The notes: generated by a model not told the origin, from the sequence alone. DNA of 64,000 nucleotides from Legionella nautarum (GCF_001467895.1 NZ_LNYO01000024.1:178519-242518); one strand, 5' to 3'; counted from the first letter of the stretch, positions 17,711-27,328 are shown. Numbers and translations: made by a program.

Positions 17711-18601
17711 CTAACATTTTCTCGTTAAGCACTCAAAAGAGACTTGAGATATTTGATTCTGGCCATGAAACTGTGACGCAAAAAAACCAAAGGGGGAAAG
17801 TTGGATAAATTCTGCTTTGGATAAATAATGCTTGTGTGGTTCTTGCTCATATTGGATGGGTGTTGATTGAGAATTTACCCCAACAATCGAGAGCCGCGGT
17901 TTTTTGAGTAAGCAAACTTCTTTGCGTAGCTGCTCTTTCGGTTCTTCTCTTTCCTGTTTAGGTTTATTCTCCAAAGCGAAGGCTTTTCGTTTTCTATTTT
18001 CGGTTGGGCAGGCTGCTGGGATAGCTGCTTTTGATTTTATCTGATATTGCACATTAACCTTGTTTATAAAATCATCAAATAGATCGCTTATAGAGGCTAG
18101 TGGTTCATAATAATTAATGAGTCCCAAATGTATATTTAAATCTTTTTGCTGATGCAAAATTCTTAATATATGATCCAAATCAGGGGAAACATTGTAATTC
18201 ATTTTCATTAGTTGTTCTTTTTCTAAACTATTAAGCATAGCCATAGGCTCAATTGTGAAAATTCCAAGGGCACCTAATTTATTTCGGTCTTTGATAATGT
18301 TTTCAAAATTATCAAGATAGATATGCTCGTCATCGGCGGCTTTAGATAAAATGAGGGCTAAAGTAAATAACTCGCGAGCAAATTCTATAAGCGTTACAGA
18401 CCCATCTGCAACTTCCTTAAATTTTTTATACATTTTATCAACCAGTGCCAAGTATACTTGTGGAGGCACTGGTTCTGTTCGCGAGGCTTCAAAAATATCG
18501 TCAACTTCTGAAAGAATAGTGATTAAAAAAGAGTTGGCTGCCAAGCGTTCCTTTTTTTCAACTTTAAAAAGCAAGGCACAAAGAAGTTTGTAATACCACA
18601 T
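17711..18601 (-). CDS. Protein with cyclin-box-like region and basic NLS-like segments, effector candidate
   Basis: A 296-residue protein from ATG 18601 (a TTG at 18619 is possible). Residues ~25-145 resemble the PHO80/PCL-type cyclin box: VYLALVDKMYKKF, then ELFTLALILSKAADDEHIYL, then MLNSLEKEQLMKMNYNVSP. These correspond to the cyclin helices that read lxLxYIDRL, hRLxLxxLxLAxKxxDDxxYxN and LNxLExxFLxxLxxxL. After residue 200 the protein becomes basic, with RKRK (203-206) and KKPRL (233-237), which could act as nuclear localisation signals. No signal peptide. It follows a small basic-protein gene on the same strand. The cyclin assignment is by eye and needs a profile search; a host CDK-binding role is inference. 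Confidence 0.6.
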   Translation of the reverse strand: MWYYKLLCALLFKVEKKERLAANSFLITILSEVDDIFEASRTEPVPPQVYLALVDKMYKKFKEVADGSVTLIEFARELFTLALILSKAADDEHIYLDNFENIIKDRNKLGALGIFTIEPMAMLNSLEKEQLMKMNYNVSPDLDHILRILHQQKDLNIHLGLINYYEPLASISDLFDDFINKVNVQYQIKSKAAIPAACPTENRKRKAFALENKPKQEREEPKEQLRKEVCLLKKPRLSIVGVNSQSTPIQYEQEPHKHYLSKAEFIQLSPFGFFASQFHGQNQISQVSFECLTRKC

Positions 18602-18632
18602 TGAAAAAACCAGTAACAATTAAGGACAAATT

Positions 18633-19025
18633 TTAATGCAATTTTATACTAGCATTACCTTTTAATTTATTTGAAGGGCTCTTATTGATCATAAGTTCTG
18701 GAAATGCTGGAAATTGCGGCGTAATTTTTAGCTTTTGCTGTTTAAGATGTAATGATTGTACTCGAGTTTTCTTTAAAAGGAAATATTTTTTTGCTCTACG
18801 TTTGCGCACAATGGATTTTAATTTTCCTGAAAATTGTTGTCTTTTTGCTTTTTGCCGCGATATATTTAATAAATTAAGAAGACTAAGCTCTTGTTGCCAA
18901 TAGCAAATTTGGAGTTTTAGACTGTTATTTTTTAGGTTGTTGGTGAAAAAATTTAAATATTTAATCAGTTGCTGTTGTTCAATACTTGTTTTTTCCCTAA
19001 AAAAACCGAGTTTGCTTAAATACAT
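18633..19025 (-). CDS. Small, highly basic protein of unknown function
   Basis: A 130-residue protein with an excellent AAGGAGG Shine-Dalgarno five bases before the ATG. The middle is Lys/Arg/Gln-rich (ISRQKAKRQQFSGKLK, IVRKRRAKKYFLLKK), with helical Leu spacing, and there is no signal peptide. Its stop is ~30 bp before the ATG of the cyclin-like gene, so the two probably form an operon in which this gene carries the ribosome-binding strength. Not recognised. A frameshift joining the two frames into one protein cannot be excluded. Confidence 0.6.
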   Translation of the reverse strand: MYLSKLGFFREKTSIEQQQLIKYLNFFTNNLKNNSLKLQICYWQQELSLLNLLNISRQKAKRQQFSGKLKSIVRKRRAKKYFLLKKTRVQSLHLKQQKLKITPQFPAFPELMINKSPSNKLKGNASIKLH

Positions 19026-19309
19026 AATAACCTCCTTGTATTAGAATTAAGCAACTAATCGTTTGAATTTAGATGAAATTTAGCTGGTAATTATTAAGCT
19101 AGTAGACGATTATTTATCTGTCAAACTGGGTTTAAGTTTAGATGGCAATTGCTCAAAAAAAATTTACCGCGATTTAAATATAGAACTAAATTTCCCATCC
19201 CTTAAATAGATCTATGATTTATAAGTTTATTTATGCGATTTATAACTGGATATCCCTCAAAATCTTATGATAGTCTTGAAAGTACGTATTGAAAAAAAGG
19301 AGTCTTTTA

Positions 19310-19492
19310 ATGAAAACAGGGATAGCCACAATTCTTGCTCTATTAGTTGCGGTTGGTACCGTCGGTCTATTAAGCGCATGCCAAAAAAATGCAGATGATA
19401 CCTCAATCCACAAGGGTAAAGGCTATGGTGGTGCCGGTGGAAGTGGTGGCGGCCACGGCGGTGGTGGTGCGGGTGGAAGTGGCGGAAGATAA
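19310..19492 (+). CDS. Small Gly-rich lipoprotein
   Basis: A 60-residue lipoprotein from ATG 19310, preceded by AAGGAG. The leader MKTGIATILALLVAVGTVG ends in the lipobox LSAC with Cys24. The mature peptide of 37 residues is mainly Gly, with His, Ser and Ala interspersed (GGAGGSGGGHGGGGAGGSGG). An envelope location is expected; function unknown. The preceding gap (19026-19309) shows no further gene. Confidence 0.7.
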   Translation: MKTGIATILALLVAVGTVGLLSACQKNADDTSIHKGKGYGGAGGSGGGHGGGGAGGSGGR

Positions 19493-19722
19493 GTGGTTTT
19501 TTTGCAATGTTGTCTGTCAATCCCTACGAAAGCAGAGGATGACAGGCAACCAAAGCGCAGCAAGAACAACAAAAGAGCGAAAATTCTTCCAGTCGTACTT
19601 CCCATTCGCAGAATCTAGTAGATGTTCTCAATAAACTTGGATTAGATCTAATTAATTGGGTTTTATCCCTTACAGATTTTATGTAAAATCAGCCGAATAA
19701 TAAAAAAGGAAACAAGTGAAAC

Positions 19723-20409
19723 ATGCGATCTCGCTGCTCTAATAAATTCTGCAAGCCAATTTTTTATTTGTTCTTGTTGCTCTCCAGCATGCATCTCAGC
19801 GGATGCATTGACCTAGCCGCGACCCAAAGTCTTTCTAAAGATAAAAATTACTTATTTAAAAGTCATGCACGAGTTTTCGTCATGAGAGGCGGCTTAGGGG
19901 GGGTCTTTAGTACGGGTATGAACCAGTTGCAAAGTACCCTAGAAAGAAAATATAGAATTAGGGCAGAAAGCACTGTTTGGTATAAAGTTGATCAATTAAC
20001 TAAATATATTGTCAAGAACTATGGTACCAAAGAATTACCTGGGCCAATTATTTTAGCAGGGCATTCATTAGGGGCTAATGAACAGATAAAAGTCGCTAAA
20101 AACCTTGCTAAAGTGAATATTCCTGTGGAGCTATTAATTACTATTGATGCAGTTTCGCCTCTCGAAGTGCCTTCTAATGTCAGGCATGTGCTTAATATCT
20201 ACAAACCATCTTTTGTGCCAATGTTTAGTGGTTTGCGAGTAAAGGCTGTCGATCCGCGTCGGACAACCATTGAAAATATTAATGTAGACCGCTTTAAAAG
20301 AGTCGCTGTAAATCATTTCACTATTGATAAAAACGAAGAAGTTCAGGATTTAATGGTTAATCGCTCATTGGCTGCTATAAGTAATTCAGAGAAACAGTAT
20401 CTTAATTGA
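19723..20409 (+). CDS. Lipoprotein with alpha/beta-hydrolase (lipase-like) fold
   Basis: A 228-residue protein with a lipoprotein leader ending in LSGC (about residue 28). The mature part contains IILAGHSLGANEQIKVAKNL, a GxSxG nucleophile elbow of alpha/beta hydrolases of the lipase class. An Asp in LLITIDAVSPL follows one strand later and a His in VNHFTID comes near the end, giving a plausible Ser-Asp-His triad. RVFVMRGGLGGVFSTGM at the start would supply the oxyanion hole. Substrate unknown. It precedes the FMO gene with a short gap on the same strand. Confidence 0.8.
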   Translation: MRSRCSNKFCKPIFYLFLLLSSMHLSGCIDLAATQSLSKDKNYLFKSHARVFVMRGGLGGVFSTGMNQLQSTLERKYRIRAESTVWYKVDQLTKYIVKNYGTKELPGPIILAGHSLGANEQIKVAKNLAKVNIPVELLITIDAVSPLEVPSNVRHVLNIYKPSFVPMFSGLRVKAVDPRRTTIENINVDRFKRVAVNHFTIDKNEEVQDLMVNRSLAAISNSEKQYLN

Positions 20410-20482
20410 AAAGCGAGCGTTGATAAAAGCAATAAAATTTTCTAAGAAAATCTGTTTAGGTTCAGGTAAAAGTGTATTTATT

Positions 20483-21877
20483 ATGAAAAAATCCCCTAAT
20501 TATTCGCCAAAAATTTGTGTTATTGGTGCTGGTCCCTGCGGCATCACTACAGCAAAAAATTTATTACAACAAGGATTAACCAACTTTAAGGTATTTGAAA
20601 AAAATCATCGTTTAGGTGGTAATTGGGTTTTTGATGAAAATAATGAACATTCCAGTGTTTATGAAACAACGCATATTATTAGCTCTAAACGCCTATCACA
20701 GTACGAAGATTATCCGATGCCTTTTGAGTATCCTGATTATCCGTCTCACGCAAAAATACTCAGCTATTTTGAAGATTATGCACAGCATTTTGGAGTGAAT
20801 GAGTATATTCAATTTAATACTCATGTTGAACAAGTCGTCCCCCTATCCGACGATGAATGGCAAGTGATTTATGAAAATGAAACAGGTCGGCACGAAGAAA
20901 TTTTTAACTATGTTTTAGTTGCCAATGGCCATCATTGGGACCCAATAATCCCCAAATTTAGTGGGGAATTTAAAGGTCAAATAATTCACTCTCATCAATA
21001 CAAAAAAGCGACACCCTTTAAGGATAAAAGAGTACTTGTAGTGGGGGGGGGGAATTCAGCCTGTGATATTGCTGTAGAAACTTCACGCCTCTCGCCGAAA
21101 ACTTGTGTCAGTATGCGTCGCGGCCAACATATTTTTCCAAAATTTATTTTTGGGAAACCTACCGATATTATGTTTGCATTAGTCAATTGGATGCCTTACT
21201 GGCCGAAGCAGCTATTGGCAGCAGCAATCATCCGAATAATTCAAGGCCGATATCCCAAATATCATCTGGAAAAACCCAAATGTAGACCTCAGGAAATTCA
21301 TCCAACGATTAATTCCGAACTCCTTTATTTTATAAGGCACGGTAAAATTTTACCGCGTAGAGGTATTGATCGCTTAGAAGGTAACACCGTGCATTTTGTG
21401 GATGGTCGTCAAGATGAGTTTGATGTTATTATCTTAGCCACAGGATATCAAATAAGCTTTCCATTTTTTGATAAAAAACTCATTGATTTCAGCTCGCTCG
21501 TTAATGTACCTCTGTATCGCAAGATGATGCATGCTGATTTTAAAAATCTCTATTTTATTGGTTTGTTTCAGCCGCAGGGTTGTATTTGGCCCCTTGCTGA
21601 TTTTCAGGCTAAAATTGCTGCTAAGATCATTGCAGGTGATTTAGAGCGCCCACCCAACTTAGCTAATAAAATCAAAAAAGAAATTAAGAAATCTCGCTCA
21701 CGATTTAAAGCAAATGTTAGGCATGCCTTAGAGGTGGATTATCCTTCTTTTCGACGGCAACTACTGAAAGAATTAAAAAAAGGAAAAAGCCAATTATCGT
21801 CGCATGATAAAAACGAATCTTATTCAACTCAAAGTCAATGGGAAAATCAAACAGAAGCATCAATGAAATTTGATTAA
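20483..21877 (+). CDS. Flavin-containing monooxygenase (FMO/BVMO-like)
   Basis: A 464-residue class-B flavoprotein monooxygenase. The FAD-binding Rossmann motif is GAGPCG with KICVIGAGPCGITTAKNL near the N-terminus. The FMO fingerprint FKGQIIHSHQYK (FxGxxxHxxxY/F form) lies at about residues 173-184. The NADPH Rossmann motif is VVGGGNSACDIA. The distal ATGYQISFPF is also family-typical. Enzymes of this type hydroxylate N/S atoms or perform Baeyer-Villiger oxidation; the substrate is not deducible. Start at ATG 20483 (MKKSPNYSPKICVIG) is chosen over TTG 20420 because it gives the standard FAD-domain start. Confidence 0.88.
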   Translation: MKKSPNYSPKICVIGAGPCGITTAKNLLQQGLTNFKVFEKNHRLGGNWVFDENNEHSSVYETTHIISSKRLSQYEDYPMPFEYPDYPSHAKILSYFEDYAQHFGVNEYIQFNTHVEQVVPLSDDEWQVIYENETGRHEEIFNYVLVANGHHWDPIIPKFSGEFKGQIIHSHQYKKATPFKDKRVLVVGGGNSACDIAVETSRLSPKTCVSMRRGQHIFPKFIFGKPTDIMFALVNWMPYWPKQLLAAAIIRIIQGRYPKYHLEKPKCRPQEIHPTINSELLYFIRHGKILPRRGIDRLEGNTVHFVDGRQDEFDVIILATGYQISFPFFDKKLIDFSSLVNVPLYRKMMHADFKNLYFIGLFQPQGCIWPLADFQAKIAAKIIAGDLERPPNLANKIKKEIKKSRSRFKANVRHALEVDYPSFRRQLLKELKKGKSQLSSHDKNESYSTQSQWENQTEASMKFD

Positions 21878-21890
21878 AAGGGAAAACTAA

Positions 21891-22580
21891 TTACATGGAT
21901 ACTGAGGCTAAGGTGTAAGAGCAGGGAGTCTGGGGATCTGTCGAACCTATTGGATGATAGACCAAAGTTTCTGGTTCGTAATGTTCATCATGTTCAATAG
22001 AAAAAGCATTTTTAAGGTTTAAAATCAAAGAATTAACTTCGCCTCTAAGTGCAACGTTTTGCTCGTTAATATATTTTCTATGTTCCCACCATTGCATTGC
22101 CTTATCGAGTAGTTTTAACCCCGTGAAAATGATAGCTAGCAGTAAAGGGACGCCAACGAAGGGATTGACGATAGAAGTAGCTGTACTCAGCAAAAGCGAA
22201 AGTGCTGAAACCACAAATAAGATACATCCCCAGATTAAGGTTGAGATTCCATGTTTGCGGTAATTCAGTTTTAATAGTTCTGAACTAAAAGGCTGATCAA
22301 ATTTATCCGAACTGGTATTGTTTACCAGCCGCTCAAGATGCTGAACGAGCGTTTCGTATTCTTCAACCAAGGTTTTTTTGAAAGCAATATTATTGGAGGA
22401 GATGAGTTTATAAGTATAGTAATCGACTACATAATCGATATCACGGCTTGCTTTCGCATAATAACTCTTGGCGCTACTTTCTTTTTCTAATAATTGACTT
22501 TTTATTTGCAATAATTGATTGGTAATACGATGAGTTTGTAAGCCTATAGGTGAACTGCTTTCGAAAAAGGAGAACATCAT
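21891..22580 (-). CDS. Two-TM protein of unknown function
   Basis: A 229-residue protein: a helical, coiled-coil-like N-terminal half (THRITNQLLQIKSQLLEKESSAKSYYAKASRDIDYVVDYYT), then two hydrophobic segments (LIWGCILFVVSALSLLLSTATS and VGVPLLLAIIFTGLKLL), and a 75-residue polar tail. No signal peptide. It converges on the FMO gene with a 13-bp gap. This layout is common in Legionella membrane-inserting effector candidates, but I see no specific family. The 22581-22813 gap upstream contains no clear gene. Confidence 0.65.
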   Translation of the reverse strand: MMFSFFESSSPIGLQTHRITNQLLQIKSQLLEKESSAKSYYAKASRDIDYVVDYYTYKLISSNNIAFKKTLVEEYETLVQHLERLVNNTSSDKFDQPFSSELLKLNYRKHGISTLIWGCILFVVSALSLLLSTATSIVNPFVGVPLLLAIIFTGLKLLDKAMQWWEHRKYINEQNVALRGEVNSLILNLKNAFSIEHDEHYEPETLVYHPIGSTDPQTPCSYTLASVSM

Positions 22581-22813
22581 TTTGAATCTCGTATTTTGTA
22601 TTTTTGTATTTAACTAAAATGTTTATTTATTGTCAATTAGATAGGCTAAGTATCGTAAATTGTTGCTGCTGCATTAATCCAGTCAAGACCCAAATCCGCC
22701 AGGCAATTGAAAAAATAAAATCACTATGTATAATAAGCGCCCATTCTAATCTCAGAGAGTAAATGCCATTTAGCATGCGGTATAGGCATTTAAATGTAGA
22801 GAATGAGGCAATA

Positions 22814-24742
22814 ATGCATTTTAAAGATTGGTGTTTGAGTCAATATGGTATTGTAAATTTTTTAGAAGCTAAAACACTAAATAGAGTGTTTATTCCGCTT
22901 ATCTATTCCAGTATTGATGCGCAATTTGTTGCTGAGCACAATGGCTATCTAACTACTCATAATAATCACCTTGGTTTAGTTATTCCTAAAGAAAATTATG
23001 ATCTGTTGATTTTCCGTATCTATTTAGAATTTCAGCAGACCTATCCTGGTGTTAATGATCCAAATGATTTCGAAAAATTTAGCGATATTTCTTTATTTAA
23101 ACTGGGGCTAAATCGTAGAGGGTTAACTAAATACAAGCAACCTTCTAATATTCGCGTGACTTTCAGCGATGACTCTCTAAAAACAGCATTTACTAAGCAA
23201 TTCGTAAAATATAATCCGCAATTAAAATTAGATCCTTTAACCTATGCCCAAGTTGTCGAAATGCCTCCCTATTTTATGGGTGATATATATCAGTTGTATT
23301 ATCAAAGTCCTGCTGCAGAAATTAGTCGTACTACGGATCTTGCTCAATTAAAAGCACAAGAGGCAACGCTAAAAAAATTATTACAAGAAGTTAATCAAAA
23401 TAAGTTAATTTTGGATAGCATTAATAAATTAACATTGGATTATGATAATTTCGGCGATCATCCACTTTCCAATCGCCAAGCTTGTGAGGCTTATGCGCTC
23501 TCTTTAAGGGTGTTTGCAGAAGCAAATCGTGATAATTTATCAACAGCAAATTATCAAGCCTTAATAAATGCCTCGACATTTTTAGTGGCGCGTGATGAAT
23601 TCGGAAAGATCTGCCAAAGTCTTGGTGCTGAGCTAGAGTTTGCGAGTTACATCAGAGATCAGCTTTATGAGCATGCAAGGACGCAAATACCAGGGGTTAA
23701 GGATGAGAATCCTTTATTTCATGAACTACCTCCGCCTTATGACAAGCGTATCCCCGAATTAATCAAGAATAATGTTCGAGATCTACTTGAGGGTAATTCT
23801 TGGGCACTCATGAACAGGTATTCTAAATTTATTAGCCGGCGTTTTCTTCCTGATCAACAAAATCCTTCTCAAACTGGCACTGATGAGATCTTAATCCGGG
23901 GTGGAGCACAAAAACATCATTTTGCTTTGTTTAGAATTATAAAAGTGGGTCTTCTCGAAAATGGCCAGATGGCTGAGCCGGGTGAGAAGCCTCACCATTA
24001 TGAGTATTACAAAGTAGAGAATAATCTAGGTTTTATGTGCCCTGGTGTGGATGTAAAAACCAAAACAGGCTGGGGAACTTTTATAACTAAATTAACTCCT
24101 TTTACCTACGATTCTCAAGGGAACCTAGCTGCTTCCAATGTGGGCCCCTTTACTCAGCCGGAGCTTTATCAAGCTTCTATGGAAATTACTTTGCGAGAAT
24201 TAATTAGAGTTGAGCGAGAAATTGTATTTTATCGCCAAAATGGACGCGATGTTCTCAACTCGAAAGAGCCTCAAAATACTAAAGAAGCTGATGAATGGGT
24301 AAGGTTATTTGAGTTAAGACAGCGTCTGAGCGGCTATTTTTACCCATTATCCGTTAAGTATTATGTCCAAGATCCTATTAATTCACACAAACAACATGAG
24401 CGTTTTGTCTCTAATCAGAGAGGTTTTGTCCAAGAAGATGGGAGTTGTCCAGCTTTCACACTAAAAAGTTGGTTAGCGAGTACTCTTGGGCATAGTCTCA
24501 ATAGTCTTCTTAATCATTTTATGCAACAACATAATGCAAATGAGCAGGCTAGAGCATTACAAGCCGCTTTATCGAGGGTACAGGGTAGAATAAGAGAGTT
24601 GGACCCACTAGAAATTAAAGGCACAAGTCGGGATAATCTGATGAATGCGAATCGCTTTTTCTCTTCATTTATGGTCCCGCGTTCCCTTCCTATTGCGAAG
24701 CAACCAGAGGAGCGAGGCTCTCTGAGCGGTACGTTTAGATGA
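22814..24742 (+). CDS. Tandem paralogue 1, unknown protein (MHFKDWC family)
   Basis: A 642-residue soluble-looking protein without signal peptide. Start ATG 22814 is chosen because GAGG precedes it and because the next gene, a paralogue, begins with the same MHFKDWCLSQYGIVNF. Shared blocks include KYKQPSNI, QLKLDPL, TTDLAQLKAQEA, RQACEAYAL, DENPLFHELPPP, TDEILIRGG, KTGWGTF and QRGFVQEDGSCPAFTLKSW. I recognise no catalytic motif. Compared with paralogue 2 it lacks ~55 residues near the C-terminus (between the EIKGT and RFFS blocks). Duplicate, solitary and large, it fits an accessory host-interaction gene; this is inference. Confidence 0.75.
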   Translation: MHFKDWCLSQYGIVNFLEAKTLNRVFIPLIYSSIDAQFVAEHNGYLTTHNNHLGLVIPKENYDLLIFRIYLEFQQTYPGVNDPNDFEKFSDISLFKLGLNRRGLTKYKQPSNIRVTFSDDSLKTAFTKQFVKYNPQLKLDPLTYAQVVEMPPYFMGDIYQLYYQSPAAEISRTTDLAQLKAQEATLKKLLQEVNQNKLILDSINKLTLDYDNFGDHPLSNRQACEAYALSLRVFAEANRDNLSTANYQALINASTFLVARDEFGKICQSLGAELEFASYIRDQLYEHARTQIPGVKDENPLFHELPPPYDKRIPELIKNNVRDLLEGNSWALMNRYSKFISRRFLPDQQNPSQTGTDEILIRGGAQKHHFALFRIIKVGLLENGQMAEPGEKPHHYEYYKVENNLGFMCPGVDVKTKTGWGTFITKLTPFTYDSQGNLAASNVGPFTQPELYQASMEITLRELIRVEREIVFYRQNGRDVLNSKEPQNTKEADEWVRLFELRQRLSGYFYPLSVKYYVQDPINSHKQHERFVSNQRGFVQEDGSCPAFTLKSWLASTLGHSLNSLLNHFMQQHNANEQARALQAALSRVQGRIRELDPLEIKGTSRDNLMNANRFFSSFMVPRSLPIAKQPEERGSLSGTFR

Positions 24743-24756
24743 ACCTACATTTACCC

Positions 24757-24795
24757 CTTGTTACCCTGCCTGCGCAGGGGATGACAACAAATCAT
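24757..24795. repeat. Short palindrome between the tandem paralogues
   Basis: The 103-bp spacer contains CCCTGC-CTGC-GCAGGG (24764-24779), a six-base hairpin, followed by GGATGACAAC. There is no T-run, so it is not a good intrinsic terminator; it may be a repeat remnant. Confidence 0.35.
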
Positions 24796-24845
24796 GAGTA
24801 TATATCAGCTCTGAAAAGCTAAATATAGAGTAAAACGAGGTAAAC

Positions 24846-26948
24846 ATGCATTTTAAAGATTGGTGTTTGAGCCAATATGGAATTGTAAATTTTTTAGAAG
24901 CTAAAACACTAAACAGAGTATTTATTCCACTCATTTATCGCACAATAAATCCAGAGTTTGTTGCCAATAATAATGGTTATCTAATTACGCTTAATAATAT
25001 TCTTGGTTTGGTTATTTCTAAGGAAAATTATGATCATTTGATTTCTCAGATTTATTCAGAATATACTGAAATTATTACTCCATATAATTTCGAAAAATTT
25101 AGAGATATTTATCTATCTAGACGGGGATTAGATAATAAAAAGTCAGTCAAATATAAACAACCTTCTAATATCCAATTAACTTTTAGCAATGAGTTTCTGA
25201 GAATAGTATTTACCAATCATTTCGCAAAATATAACCCCCAATTAAAGTTAGATCCCCTAACGAAAACTAATGTTGTTGAAATGCCTTTCTATTTTTTGGA
25301 TGATTTATATGTATCTTATTATCAAAGCTTTTTCGCAGAAATTCACTGCACTACTGATCTTGCTCAATTAAAAGCACAAGAAGCAGCTCTAAAACAATTA
25401 TTACAAGAAATTAGTCGAAATAGATTTATTTTGAATGGGATTAATAAATTATCATTGGATTATGATAATACCGGCGATCTTATACTTACTAATCGTCAGG
25501 CTTGTGAAGCTTATGCACTCGCCTTAAGAGTTTTTGCAGAGATCAATCGTGATAATTTATCAACAGCAGATTATCAAGCCTTATTAGCCGCCTCAAAATT
25601 TTTAGTAGCGCGTGATGAGCAGGGCGTTTATCATCAAAGTCTTATTACCGAGCTTGAATTTTCTGATTACATTAGAAATCAGCTTTATACGCAAGCTAGA
25701 CTGGAAATACCAGATAATAAGGATGAGAATCCTTTGTTTCATGAACTACCTCCGCCTTTTGACAAGCAGATACCAGAGTTAATTCAGAATAATATTGGGG
25801 ATCTGCTCGAAGGTAATCCTGATGCAGTGCTGAATAAAAAGCATAAGTTTGTTAGCTTATGTTTTCTTCCCAATCAGCAAAATCATCATCTTGAGACTGA
25901 CGAGATCTTAATTCGAGGAGGTGTGCATAGAGGTCATTTTGCTTTATTTAGTATTATAAAAGTGGCGACTCTCGAAAATGGTCAAGCGGCGGGGCCCGAT
26001 GATATACCCCATCATTATGATTATTACAAAGTAGAATATAACCTAGGTTCTCAATGTCCTGGCATCGATATGGCAACAAAAACAGGCTGGGGGACTTTTG
26101 TGACTAAATTAACTCCCTTTACCTATGATTCTAAGAGGAACCTGGTTCCTTTAAATGTAAATCCCTTTACTCAGCCTGTGTATTATCAAGCTGCTATGGA
26201 AGTGGCTATACGCGAATTAATTAGAGTTGAGCGAGAAATTATATTTTATCGTCTAGAGGGACGGGATGACACTACCTCGCCTCAAAATAAGAAAGAAGCT
26301 GATGAATGGTCTAGGCTATTTGGGTTAAGAAAGCTTCTCAGTGGTTTCTCCTATTCTTTACCCGTTAAATATTATGTTCGTGATCCTATTAATCTTCAGT
26401 TCTGCTATCAGCGTGTTGTCTACAATCAAAGAGGCTTTATACAGGAAGAGGGGAGCTGCCCAGCTTTTACACTAAAAAGCTGGCAAAAGATTTTTTTAGG
26501 GCATGAACTTTATAGTCTTTTTAATCTTTTTGTGCAGCGGCATAATGCCTATGCTCTTGCTCTTGCAGTACGAAGCGCTTTATCAAGGGTACAAGATAGA
26601 ATCAGAATGTTGGAGCCACTAGAAATTAAAGGCACAAACAAAGAAGTACAAACTTGGTTTGAAGCGTTTAAAAAATACCTTGGAGGGAGAGTTCAAATGC
26701 CAGGGGTAAGGCTTGAAAAAACGGGTGAGGGCCCCGCTTCATCCTGTGCTATTAAAATTTCCAATAATCTGTATAAATTACTCTGGAATGATTTTTTTGA
26801 GGATTACAGTAAAAAGCAAAACAGTCAGATGATGAGTCATCGCTTTTTCTCTCAATCATTAAGACCGGGTGCAGTTCGGATTGTGAAGCGCTCAGAACAG
26901 GCAGACGCGGTTGTCGAGAATCTGGCTAGGAATCGAAGCAATTTCTAA
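24846..26948 (+). CDS. Tandem paralogue 2, unknown protein (MHFKDWC family)
   Basis: A 700-residue protein, clearly homologous over most of its length to the gene just upstream, from the identical opening MHFKDWCLSQYGIVNF to the QRGFIQEEGSCPAFTLKSW block. ATG 24846 has GAGGTAAAC in front, mirroring paralogue 1. The C-terminal region holds an extra ~55-residue piece (TWFEAFKKYLGGRVQMPG...KLLWNDFFEDYSKKQ) absent from paralogue 1. No known domain was recognised. The stop overlaps by four bases the end of the converging small gene. Confidence 0.75.
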   Translation: MHFKDWCLSQYGIVNFLEAKTLNRVFIPLIYRTINPEFVANNNGYLITLNNILGLVISKENYDHLISQIYSEYTEIITPYNFEKFRDIYLSRRGLDNKKSVKYKQPSNIQLTFSNEFLRIVFTNHFAKYNPQLKLDPLTKTNVVEMPFYFLDDLYVSYYQSFFAEIHCTTDLAQLKAQEAALKQLLQEISRNRFILNGINKLSLDYDNTGDLILTNRQACEAYALALRVFAEINRDNLSTADYQALLAASKFLVARDEQGVYHQSLITELEFSDYIRNQLYTQARLEIPDNKDENPLFHELPPPFDKQIPELIQNNIGDLLEGNPDAVLNKKHKFVSLCFLPNQQNHHLETDEILIRGGVHRGHFALFSIIKVATLENGQAAGPDDIPHHYDYYKVEYNLGSQCPGIDMATKTGWGTFVTKLTPFTYDSKRNLVPLNVNPFTQPVYYQAAMEVAIRELIRVEREIIFYRLEGRDDTTSPQNKKEADEWSRLFGLRKLLSGFSYSLPVKYYVRDPINLQFCYQRVVYNQRGFIQEEGSCPAFTLKSWQKIFLGHELYSLFNLFVQRHNAYALALAVRSALSRVQDRIRMLEPLEIKGTNKEVQTWFEAFKKYLGGRVQMPGVRLEKTGEGPASSCAIKISNNLYKLLWNDFFEDYSKKQNSQMMSHRFFSQSLRPGAVRIVKRSEQADAVVENLARNRSNF

Positions 26949-27217
26949 GAATATAAATTGCCTAAAACGACTTGCAGTCCCGCTTCAGTTAAAGAAAGGT
27001 AATGGTAATTTGGGTCGGCCGTGGTCCGTTCAATCCATTCGTTAGCGATGCAAATATCAGTTAATTTTTGGGCTTGTTCTAGACTAATAGGTTGCCCTAA
27101 TTTGAGTGAAAGGACTTCAGTGGCATCTTCATCAATACTTAGAAAAACATCCTCGCGAGTTTTACCACGTGCTTTTATTTCGTCATAAAAAAATTTTAAG
27201 ATATCGATTTCATTCAT
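26945..27217 (-). CDS. Small hypothetical protein, possible winged helix
   Basis: A 90-residue acidic protein (MNEIDILKFFYDEIKARGKTRE). The pattern of LDILKFFYDEI, LEQAQKLTDICIANEWIER and YHYLSLTEAGLQVV resembles a small winged-helix/HTH module, with the last part like a wing (HYLSLTEAG). It converges on and overlaps paralogue 2 by four bases. Function unknown. Confidence 0.55.
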   Translation of the reverse strand: MNEIDILKFFYDEIKARGKTREDVFLSIDEDATEVLSLKLGQPISLEQAQKLTDICIANEWIERTTADPNYHYLSLTEAGLQVVLGNLYS

Positions 27218-27328
27218 CTGGCATCTGCTTTATAAACTACATAGCAGTTGATAATATTAATCAATGTTATTTAAGTAAAGCATAACTTATATTTTTATGA
27301 TGCTCTCGATCGGTAATTTAACCCATTA

